DNA from: Pseudeuparius sepicola
Lineage: Eukaryota > Arthropoda > Insecta > Coleoptera > Anthribidae
NCBI GenBank assembly: GCA_963920635.1
Contig: OY987302.1
Span: 31,471,278-31,535,277 of the forward strand
Length of the DNA: 64,000 bases
Reading direction: 5' to 3'
Of this stretch, positions 55,219 to 64,000 are shown in pieces. Below the pieces are notes generated by a model. That model saw only the letters and a program-made list of their open reading frames with translations. It made no database searches and had not been told where the DNA came from. Numbering within the stretch: the first letter of the stretch is position 1; each line of letters starts with the position of its first letter. The position numbers and the translations under genes are program-made.

Positions 55219-55960
55219 TCTGTCACCACCGGATCGCCATAACAAAAACAATTGTCAAGTTCTTGTATAAAATGAATCCTATTTTGAGCACAAATCAAGA
55301 TCCAGACAACAATAGTGAAATAAGTAAAAAAGGGTTTAAAGTCCAAACGTATAGGTATTATATAACTGAATGAAAAACAACATTTTTTCCTTTGATAATG
55401 ACCATCATTTTCTTTTATTCCTATTCATTATTACCTGTTCTATTCCTTCCAGGTCGTAATGAAATAAGGTTGGAGCGAAGTTGTTTTAAAAAAAGTGTAA
55501 TCAACTACATGAACGTCATACAGCTGAGCGGGAGACAACTCTCATTTTTGCAACATAATCCGATGGGGAATTTATTGGTGGCTTAAAGTATTTTTCAAGG
55601 GTAGCATTTACGCTATCTGCTTCCATAATGGTGTGTCCCTTTCTATTTATTACTGTTCTCATAACAATGTTTTACTTAACTGCTGCATCACTAAGTGTGC
55701 CTTGTTCCGATTTTGATGGGCACAGCCATCTGATATTAAAACAAAGTGTGTAATTTCTACCGATGTTCAAAATAAAATCTATGATACAGGATGTGAATTC
55801 GCTGCATGTAACACCTCAGTTTGCCTCAAGCCAACCATAAAGTGTAACGTCTTTACTGTTCAAAATTATGTATTTGGAGTTTTTGCTTCTAATACAGTTT
55901 AAAAGCAAGTGTTTTGGACACTTGTTTGCTGTCGTCGCAACTTTCTTTCATTGCTTTCTT
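55219..55960. other. Non-coding sequence of the outer transposon
   Basis: I see no clear gene. Reading 55900-55970 on the - strand gives DEAHAAKKAMKESCDDSKQV, possibly continuing the exon at 55974 in another frame. Confidence 0.35.
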
Positions 55961-55973
55961 GGCGGCATGTGCC

Positions 55974-56353
55974 TCATCTTTTTTGTAACATGATTTTGGT
56001 AATCAACCTCGGAAACTTGTTTTGCTTTATAGCTACAGCACATGTCACATTGATCCTTAGATGGTATATGGATAGCAATATTTTGTTTATCGAAAAATTG
56101 ATTAAAGTAGGTCTTTCCTGCTGCTTAACACTAAGTTTTATAAACTTCGTGTAGGTCTTTTGTGGAACAAAATATGTATTCCAGATATGTTTTTTTATGT
56201 AGATCGGCAGTAATGACTCAGAACTTTGGGTAGTTTCACATTTTTGTTGGGAGGATTGTTTTGATCGTTTTAATGGAGATACATTTTGCTGCTCCAAGTT
56301 GGAGTTTCTTCCACTCTCTTCAGAAGATTCTGGTGTCTCCAACAAAGGATGCC
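55974..56353 (-). pseudogene. Putative MADF/BESS-type exon of the outer transposon
   Basis: A - strand frame follows a good 3' splice site (T9 run then ATAG, + strand complement at about 56354-56366) and starts HPLLETPESSEESGRNSNLE, then LKRSKQSSQQ and SESLLPIYIK, a serine/glutamate linker. KLSVKQQERPTLINFSINKI + LLSI resembles the BESS motif that ends MADF-BESS proteins, some of which are carried by PIF/Harbinger transposons. Apparent frameshift at the 3' part. The family call is tentative; the splice-like start and composition favour a real former exon. Confidence 0.35.
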
Positions 56354-56399
56354 TATAAAAAAAAATTCAATACGAAAAGCTAAAACACTGCACTTTTTT

Positions 56400-57106
56400 A
56401 GTATTCTGGTGAATGTGTCTTAATTTATAGCCAAGAGATGGCAGCAGTCGTTTATTACTATCTTATATTATGAACAATATTTATTGTTATAAATTGTAAC
56501 TCTGGGTATACAAACCGCCACAAATAACATTTAGATTGTACCTAACCTTTTAACCATGTGGACTTAGAATACACAGTCTTTTTAAAACATTATTTTAATA
56601 GTAATTATTATTTCTTACCTCTACGAATTGCACTCTTCAAGGCAATTGCGAACAATAACACCATATGATTGCTAAGAAGGTTTTTGATACCTCCTATGTG
56701 AACTTTAATTAGGCAGTCAAAACACATTGGAGGTAAAAGCGCATATGAAATCTCCTATGTGTTGAATGCTACACATGAGAAATTTCACGTGGCACTTGAA
56801 ACAGAGCTACACATAGGATATGTATTAAACTATGGTTTTAGAAGTAATCTAGGTATAATATCACAGGAGTTTTTTTTAAATATGTGTGAACAAAATAGTT
56901 GAGGCTGCTAAGCCAAAAACATGAAAATGAAATATATCACATAGGAGGTTTCATCACAGCAACGAGGCTACATCCAAAACCGTAGTGTAAAAGTTATTTT
57001 TGAAAAATTAACAGTTTTCAAAGATTTACAACTTGAAAACGGTTAGGGATAGGTGAAAAATGAATAGACACTATTTTGTTTCAAATTTTATCACATTTAA
57101 TTTTGT
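56400..57106. other. Non-coding end of the outer transposon and spacer
   Basis: Contains the CACATAGGAG-type subterminal repeats listed above and the right TIR (about 56938-56965). No gene. Confidence 0.5.
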
Positions 57107-57691
57107 ATAGGGTGGTTCATTATAAATTGACACCCCCCTTAACTTGCTAGTTTTTGAGGTTAAAAAAAAGTTTTTTACAAAAGTTTTAGATACTAATACA
57201 AAGTTTTTTGTGACGCTATACGTCCGTGTACAGTGTGTTCTAGAAAGCCGTGGCATATGTCTGTATGTATGTTTTTTTTAATTGGAACACCCTATATATT
57301 TTTGCATTTTTGAAATCTGCTCATCAAGGCAATCAAAATAATATTAAACTTTGTGGCATTATCTTTTTCCGTTTTTGAAAAATTCCGTATTCAAATTTTA
57401 TACTAAATTTATTTAACTCGAATTTGTGGATCTCGTGATAAAGATAGACGATCAATGTAATAACGAAAAATATTTGTTTTAAACAAGACAGTAACATAGT
57501 GAAACTCCAAAATGTTTAGGAGCTTTTACGATTTTCCTGAAATTCTTTATTTCGAGAATATAATCAGTAAAATTTGAAAAGGCTTCTAAACATTTTGGAG
57601 TTTCACTATATTACTCTTTTGTTTAATACAAATAGTTTTTGTTATTACATCGATCATCTATCTTTATCACGAGATCCACAAATTCGAGTTC
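57107..57691. mobile_element. Truncated palindromic element, copy 2 of the 3301-3780 / 801 families
   Basis: It starts AGGGTGGTTCATTATAAATT like the 801 element, then follows 3301-3780 (TCTAGAAAGCCGTGGCA, TTGGAACACCCTATATAT, palindrome). The last arm stops at CACAAATTCGAG; the expected continuation is replaced by R1-like sequence. Confidence 0.8.
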
Positions 57692-59310
57692 CTCCACCAG
57701 AGGAGATGTGGTGCGGTTTGCTCGCAGCGCTAGGAGGGCTGCTTTGCTGTGGGAGTAGAAGGTCAACTCGCGCCTCCTGACCTGGAGTTTGAGTGATTCC
57801 TCCGTCCCCAACATAATGGCAAACAGCTCTGCCTGGAACACCGTAGTGTGTTCTCCTAGGGAGACTGTAAGTTTACAGGCCAGTTCCTTGCATTAGGCTC
57901 CGGCCTCCGTTCCCTTCCCCATCTTGGACTCGTCTGTGTACCAGACTAGTCCTTTCCCGTTACTGATGTTCTCCTCCATCCACTCTTTCCTTTCGTTGAA
58001 GGAGAAGTAGAGCCTCTCATATAAGCCAATAGAAGGTTCCTTCACGTCCCTTCTCATATCCAGGACGGGAAGCGCCTCCCTCAGCTCAGACCATAGCCTC
58101 TGATGCCCGCCAGGTGGGCTCCCAAAACCCAGATGTTAAGGCCCTCTAGTCTGAGGGCCGCCTTAGCCGCCTCATACTCCACCACCACACCCAATGGAGG
58201 GAGACCCACCAGGGTCTCGAGGGCCCGGGAGGGGGCGGTCCCGAGGGCCCCCGTGATGCAGAGGCAGGCTAGGCATTGTATCTTATCAAACGCCGCCTTT
58301 GGTCTGGTCCTGCAAGCGCCTGACCACCAAACGACAGCCCCATGTGTGATCATGGGTACAATCATTGCCTTGTAAATCCAAAGCATGATCTTCGGACTCA
58401 ATCCCCACAAAGTTCCCACGGCTCTGCGGCACGCCCACAGCATGTTGCATCCCTTTTTGGTCCTTGTGAGTATGTGTTCCTCGTAGGTCAGTCTGGAGTC
58501 TAGCCAGACTCCCAGATACTTGACCTTCTTCTTTATTTCTGGTTGGGTCCCTTGAAGCTCTACAAGTGGGCTGGGGACCATTTTTCTCTTTCTGGTGAAT
58601 AGTACCAGCTCAACCTTATTAGGGTTGACACTTAATCCGTTAGCGGTGCACCACTGAGAGAACTTCACAAGAGCTCCATTTAGGAGCTCCTCCAAAAGCT
58701 CGATCTCTGTGCCCTGCACCAAGATCACAACGTTGTACGCCTGTACGTAGACACCCTGCTCCTCTAGAATTCGAAGTAGTTCATCCACCACCATGCACCA
58801 TAGGAGGGGGGACAGAACCCCCCTGGGGATCTGCCCAATTGATAGGCGTGCTGCCTGGAACTCAGTGGTGCCTTGAGAGCAAGTTGCTCTCTAAGATGTC
58901 TGTCCACCAGGCTCTCCAGTGTCTTCATCAAGAAGCTGGTGAGACTGATGGGTCTATATGCCTTGGCTTCAATGTAATCACTGCGTCCAGGCTTGGGTAT
59001 GAATATCACTCTGATCTGCAGTCAGCGATGAGGGACGTGCCCTCTGGCGATGGTACTCGGAACACGCCTATTAGTGGCCAGGTGAGTGCCCCCCCATCTC
59101 TCTGAAGGAGAGCCGGGAAGATCCCATCCAGCCCAGGCAACTTATACGGGGAGAAAGACTCAATGGCCCATCTGACCCTTTTATGGTTGACTACCCTTGT
59201 GGCAAGGCCATAGTCATGGCCACCTCTCCCTGTCCCAATGTCAAGCCTGGGAAGTGTGTGGCCAGCAGATGTAGCAGGGTAACCCGGGGGATGAAGTGAA
59301 CTCATCTGCC
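57692..59310 (-). pseudogene. R1-like ORF2 reverse transcriptase and partial RNase H (copy B)
   Basis: RT blocks: RWAIESFSPYKLPGLDGIFP, IFIPKPGRSDYIEAKAYRPI, LTSFLMKTLESLVDRHLREQ, VYVQAYNVVILVQGTEIEL, SQWCTANGLSVNPNKVELVL, KVKYLGVWLDSRLTYEEHIL and LETLVGLPPLGVVVEYEAAK. The catalytic YADD is damaged: AYNVV stands where AYADDVV is expected, so some 6-9 bp are missing. Frameshifts near 59007 and 58780. RNase H is cut after the SHSKAALLALRAN block by the palindrome junction. Confidence 0.88.
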
Positions 59311-59389
59311 CCCGTACATACGCTGCCTATTTTTGTTATAGGATCCCTCGAGAGAACCTTGCAGAGCAATAAGTTACAGGTGCACTATT

Positions 59390-60338
59390 GACGCCCTCGC
59401 AGACATCCTAATGAGTCTTTGAGAAGCCTAATAGGCTTCCCAATGATCTCCTGTCCCAGAACGTTTGGCTCTGTTAAGGAGCCTACGTACCTGTTTCCTC
59501 AGGCGCTCCAGGTAGGCATTCCACCTTGCTTCCCTCTGTCTTCCTTTTCAGGGGACAGTTCGCCTCATAGGATTGAACGATGATGGAGCTCAGTCGCTCA
59601 GCTGCGACATTGAGCTCCTCCACGGTTCTGTGTTTGTGAGGAAATCCAGCTAACCGCCCAGCTAGTTCCTCGGCATAGAGGTCCCAGTTGGTCGCCCTTG
59701 GATTTCTATAGGAGAGGTCCCCTTGGAGGTGCCCTCCAAACAAGGAGCGGCCCCGAACACAGAGTTAGGTCTATGACGGAGCACCCTCTTGGAGTGAAGA
59801 ATGTGAACTCAGAGCCTCGGTTGGCTACATGCAGCCCCGCCGTAGCCATGAATTCTGCGAGCCTATCTCCTCTGCGGTTGCAATCTGCGCTGCCCCACAA
59901 AAAGTGATGGGCATTGCTATCACAGCCCACAAGAAGAGGGAGGCCCTTTGCCTCATAAAAGGAGCAGAGTGCCCTGAGCCCCTCTGGCGGGCATTCTGAA
60001 TCTATGGGAAGGTATGCTGAGGCTATCACCGCCCCAACCATGTTCCCCCCCACTGGAAGCCATGTAATCAGGGGAACTAAGTCCCTTGTTGACAGGTCCC
60101 GTAAAAGGAAGGCATCCACCCCCCGTGTGAAAATACAGGCCCTGGGAGCTCCTAGGGATGCGTCTGATGTAAACAGCGTGCCTCTCTCCAAGCCCAAACC
60201 CCTAGGCCTGTTTTGTACTATCCAGGGTTCCTGGATAAGTACGATGTCTGGGTTTTCACACGGGATCTTTCTACAAAGCTGAGCCGTGGATGTTCTGCTT
60301 TGCTGTAGATTGATCTGTGTGACTTTCATTTTTTTCAT
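59390..60338 (-). pseudogene. R1-like ORF2 endonuclease (copy B)
   Basis: ATG 60338 opens MKKMKVTQINLQQSRTSTAQ, then DIVLIQEPWIVQNRPRGLG, IASAYLPIDSECPPEGLRAL, LLVGCDSNAHHFLWGSADCN and VIDLTLCSGPLLVW. The QxNLQ, QEPW and DSNAHH blocks are the AP-endonuclease active-site regions. The SDH block seen in copy A is deleted here between 59743 and 59760. The frame then continues YRNPRATNWDLYAEELAGRL into the linker before decaying near 59400. Confidence 0.88.
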
Positions 60339-61708
60339 TCCTTAGGAGGCTCCTCCGGGTGCCCCTCATCCTCGTCCGAAGAGGACAAGAGTAGCCTTTG
60401 CTCAACGATTGAGGACACGGGAGATGCCCGCCTCTCTACCTCGTCTCCCCCGCCCCCAACCGCCGAGCTAGCCTCCCCCAGTGCGGTGTCTAGGTCTCCC
60501 TCCACAGGAAGGTCCCTGCGACCACACCGGTCACTCCGGCTGCAATTGGGGAGGGAGGATCCCCCCAATTTGGGGGGGAACCTCCATTGCCTCCATATAC
60601 ACCGGTCCTTCATAGAGTCTCCCCTCCTCTAGACTGGCTACCTCCTCAGTGGCTCTCCCTGTCACCCCAGGTGTGGGCTCCGCAGGCGCCTGCCCGCCCC
60701 CCCCCCCCAGAGCGATCCGGGAAAACCACAAGGCGTACTCCCTCAGGCCCGTCATCGGCTGCAGCTTACCCTGTTCTAGACCTCCAGACACCGAACTATC
60801 GCAGTACTAGGTACCGTTGACAACCCAGCGCCCGTTATCCAAAACACGGCCCTTCTGAGGCGGAGGCTTTCTGGGTCGACTTCTACCAGGTTTGCTAGTC
60901 CCCAGGGTCTGATATTCATCGGCTCCCTGCGGACCCACTCCCCGGATATTCCTCGACCCCCACCTCCACCACCAAGTGCCTTCTCCAGAGCCAGGTGCCC
61001 TTCGTGGTGGGACCAAACTCGTCCCCCCTCAGAATGCACTCCATGACCCTTCTGCCCAGGGCCCCAACGAACTCCAGCAGGTCCCGGCGGTCGAAGTCAG
61101 TGACCTGACCGCTTATACCCACCACAATCCTTGGTAGGCCCCTCCCCGCAGCTTGCGCATACGAACCCTCCGATACAACACCCTGGGGTTCCCTTACGGG
61201 CCCCCCCTTGGCGTCCCTCGGCGGGTTCGAGACGGCCACCACCACGGACCTTCCCCCACCTGTCTTCGGTGTGTTTCTAGTGGAACTCACCGTAACGTAA
61301 CGGAGTGGCTGGAGGATCCAGCCTAGAGGAGGGGCCGGGGTCAGAGGCTTCGGCCTTAGCCTCCTCCTCCAGCTTCCTCCTATTTTTGGCCTTTCTCTTC
61401 TCAGCCCCAGTCTTGCCCTTAGGGCGGACCCGGACCGATCCCAGGCTCTGGGCCAGTATGTCCACCTCTGAGGCAGGAGTGAGGCAAGGGCCCCCTTGTG
61501 GGGCCCCCTGCCCTACTCTAGCCTCATCGGCCATTGTTGGGAGGGGTCCCTTTATGGGGGCCCCCTTCCTCTGATCTTCCTTCTTCTTAGTATCTTTCGG
61601 TTCTTTGCCCCCCCCAGAATCCGTGGGGCAGCCCACCGTACCGGTGGGGAGGGATTCTGGATCATCGATCCTACCCTCCTGGGGTAATACATTGCTAACA
61701 TCCGACAT
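60335..61708 (-). pseudogene. R1-like ORF1 (copy B)
   Basis: From ATG 61708: MSDVSNVLPQEGRIDDPESL, VDILAQSLGSVRVRPKGKTG, a basic KRKAKNRRKLEEEAK block, then (shifted) DRRDLLEFVGALGRRVMECI, a region resembling the start of the Gag-like domain, MNIRPWGLANLVEVDPESLR and a final acidic SSSDEDEGHPEEPPKE. At least three frameshifts and a ~G9 run (60700). Its TGA overlaps the ORF2 ATG (ATGA at 60335-60338), an arrangement used for reinitiation in some R1-clade elements. Confidence 0.75.
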
Positions 61709-62246
61709 TCATCAGTATACGAGCAGTTTATACCTTCTGCCAGGTTTGTACTATAAGGTACGTGCAATCCTGTTGGTCCGCGGGTGTTATATTACTTCCC
61801 ACCTACCCACCCGGCCTGGTGCAATGCCGGGGTAGGGCACTCCCCTATCCGCCACCTGGGGACGCGCCTGGTAGCGGTTACAAGTGTCCGCCTCAGGTAG
61901 ATGGATCCCACTGTACCTACCAAATACCAGCTAGTTGGCTAGGCCCCTCTAGAGAATGGTGCAGATAAAGAATTCTAACAAGAAAAAATCTGTACAATTC
62001 CTTGTATGCCACTGTACTAAACTAATGCCATTTTTTTACACATGTATGAGTCTACAATTACTTCATGACTGCACAGTAAACGAACAGAAAATTGGCAGAT
62101 GACACAGTATTGGTCTGATGATGTTTTGACCTCTTTCTGCATTATTTTCAGGCAAGCCCGTGTGGGTTACCATTGTCAAGAAAAATACCCACTAATATTT
62201 GTCAAAGTGCTTGCTTGAAGTAACCTGACAAGTTTTTTTTTTTCAG

Positions 62247-62416
62247 AGAACGTGATAGGGATAGAAAACGAAGGCGATCAAAATCTAGAGAAAAAGACAG
62301 GGAGCAAAGAAAACGAGAAAGAAGAGAAAAACGCGAAAGAGATAAAAGTGACAGACTGGCATATATCAAAACTGATGAGGATGGTGAAATACGCATAAAG
62401 GAAGAACCCCTAGATG
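62247..62416 (+). CDS. SNRNP70: U1 snRNP 70 kDa protein, next exon (RE/RS tail and acidic IKEEPLD segment)
   Basis: This 170-nt exon continues the U1-70K C-terminal tail. It reads ERDRDRKRRRSKSREKDREQ, then a basic RKRERREKRERDK run, then an acidic segment ending IRIKEEPLD. The acceptor is a T-rich tract plus CAG at 62244-62246; the donor is G/GTAAGT at 62416-62422, close to consensus. It starts in phase 2, matching the 33598 donor, so joining the two exons keeps one frame, and it ends in phase 1. At least one further 3' exon is expected beyond 64000, or hidden in the 1.6 kb after this one where I could not recognise it. Between the two exons lies a 28.6-kb transposon-filled intron. Confidence 0.86.
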
Positions 62417-63250
62417 GTAAGTTATAAAGTGGATTATGTTTAGTTTCATGTCAAGTGTTGGTCATCTGACGAAAAATGGTTACTTATCAGACCATTTTTA
62501 AGTAGTCAAGTATACAAGCTATTTTTAATTAAAGGTACAGGTAAGCAAACTTACCAGAGTGGTTGGCAGCGGTATCCTAAAACTGTTGGATATTCATTAT
62601 GATCTGTAGTCTTTTAAATTTATTTTTCAATACAAGCCATTCTAAGTTCGAAAGAATCACTGAAAATATCAAAATTTTTGTACTTGAAATTAAAGTTTTT
62701 TTATGTGCCTACACTATTGTACATAAAGTATCAGAGCTGTTTTAGAAATTAATGAATAAAAAATATATTTTGTAGTGTCCTAGTAAAATATATAATTGTT
62801 TTCAAACAAACAGAGTAATTGAAAATGTTTCAGTTAAAGAATACAAATTGTTGCCATGACAAAAATCTGGTGGGCTGAGTCTAGGGTTTCCAGTCCCGGT
62901 ATTTAGTACCGGGATTGTCCCGGGATTTTACCCAAAAAGTATGGTCCCGGGCTTTTCCTCATGATCCCGAAACCTTAAAAGTCCCAAATTTTTTTAATAC
63001 GTCATAAACATGCCACCATTGAACGGCCAATAGGCCGACCGGGCTGACACGATGCAACGAAGTGATTAAGATGTTAATTCCCCTGAAAGCCTAAGGAACT
63101 AGGGTAGGGGTTGTAGGGGATTCACTGGCATTCGGCATTCGTCTTTAGTATTATTACAATTCTAGGCCGTGAAGCCTGTGACACTGTGGCGTGACCTTTG
63201 TGTAATACATACTGTGTGGTTGTGTGGTGTGATTAACCATATCATTATAC
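62417..63250. other. SNRNP70 intron after the second exon
   Basis: No further exon recognised. Around 62880-62960 a GC-richer repeat (AGTCCCGGTATTTAGTACCG, GATTGTCCCGGGATTTT) may be a short interspersed element. Confidence 0.5.
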
Positions 63251-64000
63251 AGGGTGTTCCTTAATGACATGCTAATACTTAAGGGGGTTATTCTTGGGCC
63301 CATTTTAAGAAAAAAACTTCATATGAACGTATGTCCTAAACGTCCTAACTTTTGAGATAAGTTAATTTTTTAAATTGAATTTTGGCTACATCTCCCGAAA
63401 TAATCAAGCTGCTGAACTGAAATTTGGCACTGCTATGTTTTTGGGATGGAGAATAAGCTGAAAATGTTAATTTCACCGTATCTCACAGAGGGCGCCACTT
63501 GCGCCGTTTTTTGATCACGCTTTTACGCGTAACTTTTTTGAGGTTATCTTTTTGGTCCTGCAGGTCCATCATTTTTGTGCATCTTTCCATTCTGCAAGAA
63601 AAAGGTACTCTCGTTTCATAACGATTAATTCAACCGTTTGCTTTGAAATTGCCAAAACGTTCTCCAAAACACCTGTTGACTTCAATATTCGAAACATAAA
63701 ATTTTCACCTACCGATTTTAAACGTTACACATCGACTGTACCATTTAAACTGAGAAAAAAATCCCTATGAACAATGTACAAAAATTATTCGCTTTCAAAA
63801 TGGAAAGTATTGAATTTGACAAAATTTTGACACTCTATTTCAAGAAAACCAATAGTGTTTTGACCAATACCCATTTGGCATTTTTTTCATCATTTTGAAT
63901 GTACAGTTGATCTGTAACATTTGAAAGCAGTAGGTGAAGATTTTATGTTTCGAATATTGGAATCAACAGGTGTTTTGGGGCACGTTTTGGTAATTTCAAC
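63251..64000. mobile_element. TACAGGGTGTTCC element with foldback, running off the window
   Basis: The first 300 bp match 18965-19345. From 63645 an inverted repeat (TTGAAATTGCCAAAACG, AACACCTGTTGACTTCAATA, TTCGAAACATAAAATTTTCA) pairs with 63925-64000 about a centre near 63822. The right end is beyond the window. Confidence 0.7.

Larger units (their letters stand above)
34410..56965. mobile_element. Probable DNA transposon hosting the BEL nest
   Basis: The inverted ends TCGTTGCCACGATGAAACC + TCCTATGTG (34410) and CACATAGGAGGTTTCATCAC + AGCAACGA (ending 56965) are about 30 bp. Subterminal CACATAGGAGATTTC-like words recur at 34610, 34649, 56690, 56750 and 56937, as in many TIR transposons. A spliced-looking - strand exon at 55974-56353 may be its gene. 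Target duplication not found. Its own DNA is roughly 34410-35039 and 55217-56965. Confidence 0.5.
57692..61968 (-). mobile_element. R1-like non-LTR retrotransposon, copy B (3'-truncated)
   Basis: Same family as copy A, with ORF1 and ORF2 on the - strand, but the 3' end stops inside RNase H at about 57692. LINE insertions usually lose 5' sequence, so a later deletion or rearrangement is likely. No matching target duplication. The 5' region reaches about 61968 and includes a GC-rich leader. Confidence 0.85.
33599..62246 (+). other. SNRNP70 intron, 28.6 kb, filled with nested transposons
   Basis: The interval is bounded by GTAATA at 33599 and a T-tract plus CAG at 62246. It holds at least five nesting levels: DNA transposon, smaller TIR element, BEL/Pao element, then a giant foldback and an R1-like element side by side, followed by a palindrome fragment and a second R1-like copy. 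The plain intron sequence left at its edges is roughly 33599-34409 and 61970-62246, in which I see no gene. Confidence 0.8.

Overview
The window looks like insect nuclear DNA: AT-rich, with kilobase-scale spliceosomal introns and a dense mix of Tc1/mariner, hAT, Copia, Ty3/gypsy, BEL/Pao and R1-like elements plus many palindromic non-autonomous elements. A large-genome insect (the element mix would suit a beetle) is my inference; the species cannot be fixed from this sequence.

Only one host gene is recognisable. Two + strand exons, 33292-33598 and 62247-62416, encode consecutive parts of the U1 snRNP 70 kDa protein (SNRNP70 / U1-70K): the [11 protein letters not shown] segment that follows the RRM, the RE/RS-rich tail, and an acidic IKEEPLD segment. 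Their splice sites and codon phase fit together (phase 2 to phase 2). The intron between them is 28.6 kb and almost wholly built of nested transposons. I found no upstream SNRNP70 exon, so 1-33291 is either another giant intron or flank.

Layout. 1-8.4 kb: a chain of palindromic (foldback) elements, one carrying a broken mariner transposase. 8.7-26.1 kb: one gypsy gag-protease relic on the - strand, split by a near-intact Copia (9326-13875, 5-bp TSD) and by an ~11.4-kb TIR-bounded composite (about 14190-25606) holding two oppositely oriented ~120-bp satellite arrays and several palindromes. 26.1-31 kb: small palindromes and a tandem duplication inside a foldback. 31022-32778: a hAT element with an 8-bp TSD, itself carrying a palindrome. 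33.3 kb: SNRNP70 exon.

34.4-57.0 kb: a probable DNA transposon (TIRs at 34410 and 56965, with a MADF/BESS-like exon remnant) contains a smaller TIR element (about 35040-55216), which contains a BEL/Pao element (35200-54945, TSD TATAG). The BEL gag was hit twice: by a giant foldback element (36432-47373, TSD ATCTTA, 10.9 kb) and by an R1-like retrotransposon (47412-51120, 12-bp TSD). 57.1-62.0 kb: a palindromic-element fragment fused to a second, 3'-truncated R1-like copy. 62.2 kb: second SNRNP70 exon, then intron and another foldback running off the window end.

The most interesting object is the 10.9-kb foldback. It has AGT...ACT termini and a 6-bp TSD like Polinton/Maverick elements, no protein gene, arms made of repeated TACAGGGTG / CACGTGACGTCA modules, a tRNA-like relic in both arms, and a minisatellite core at the symmetry centre. 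It lies in the transcribed sense of an essential splicing gene.
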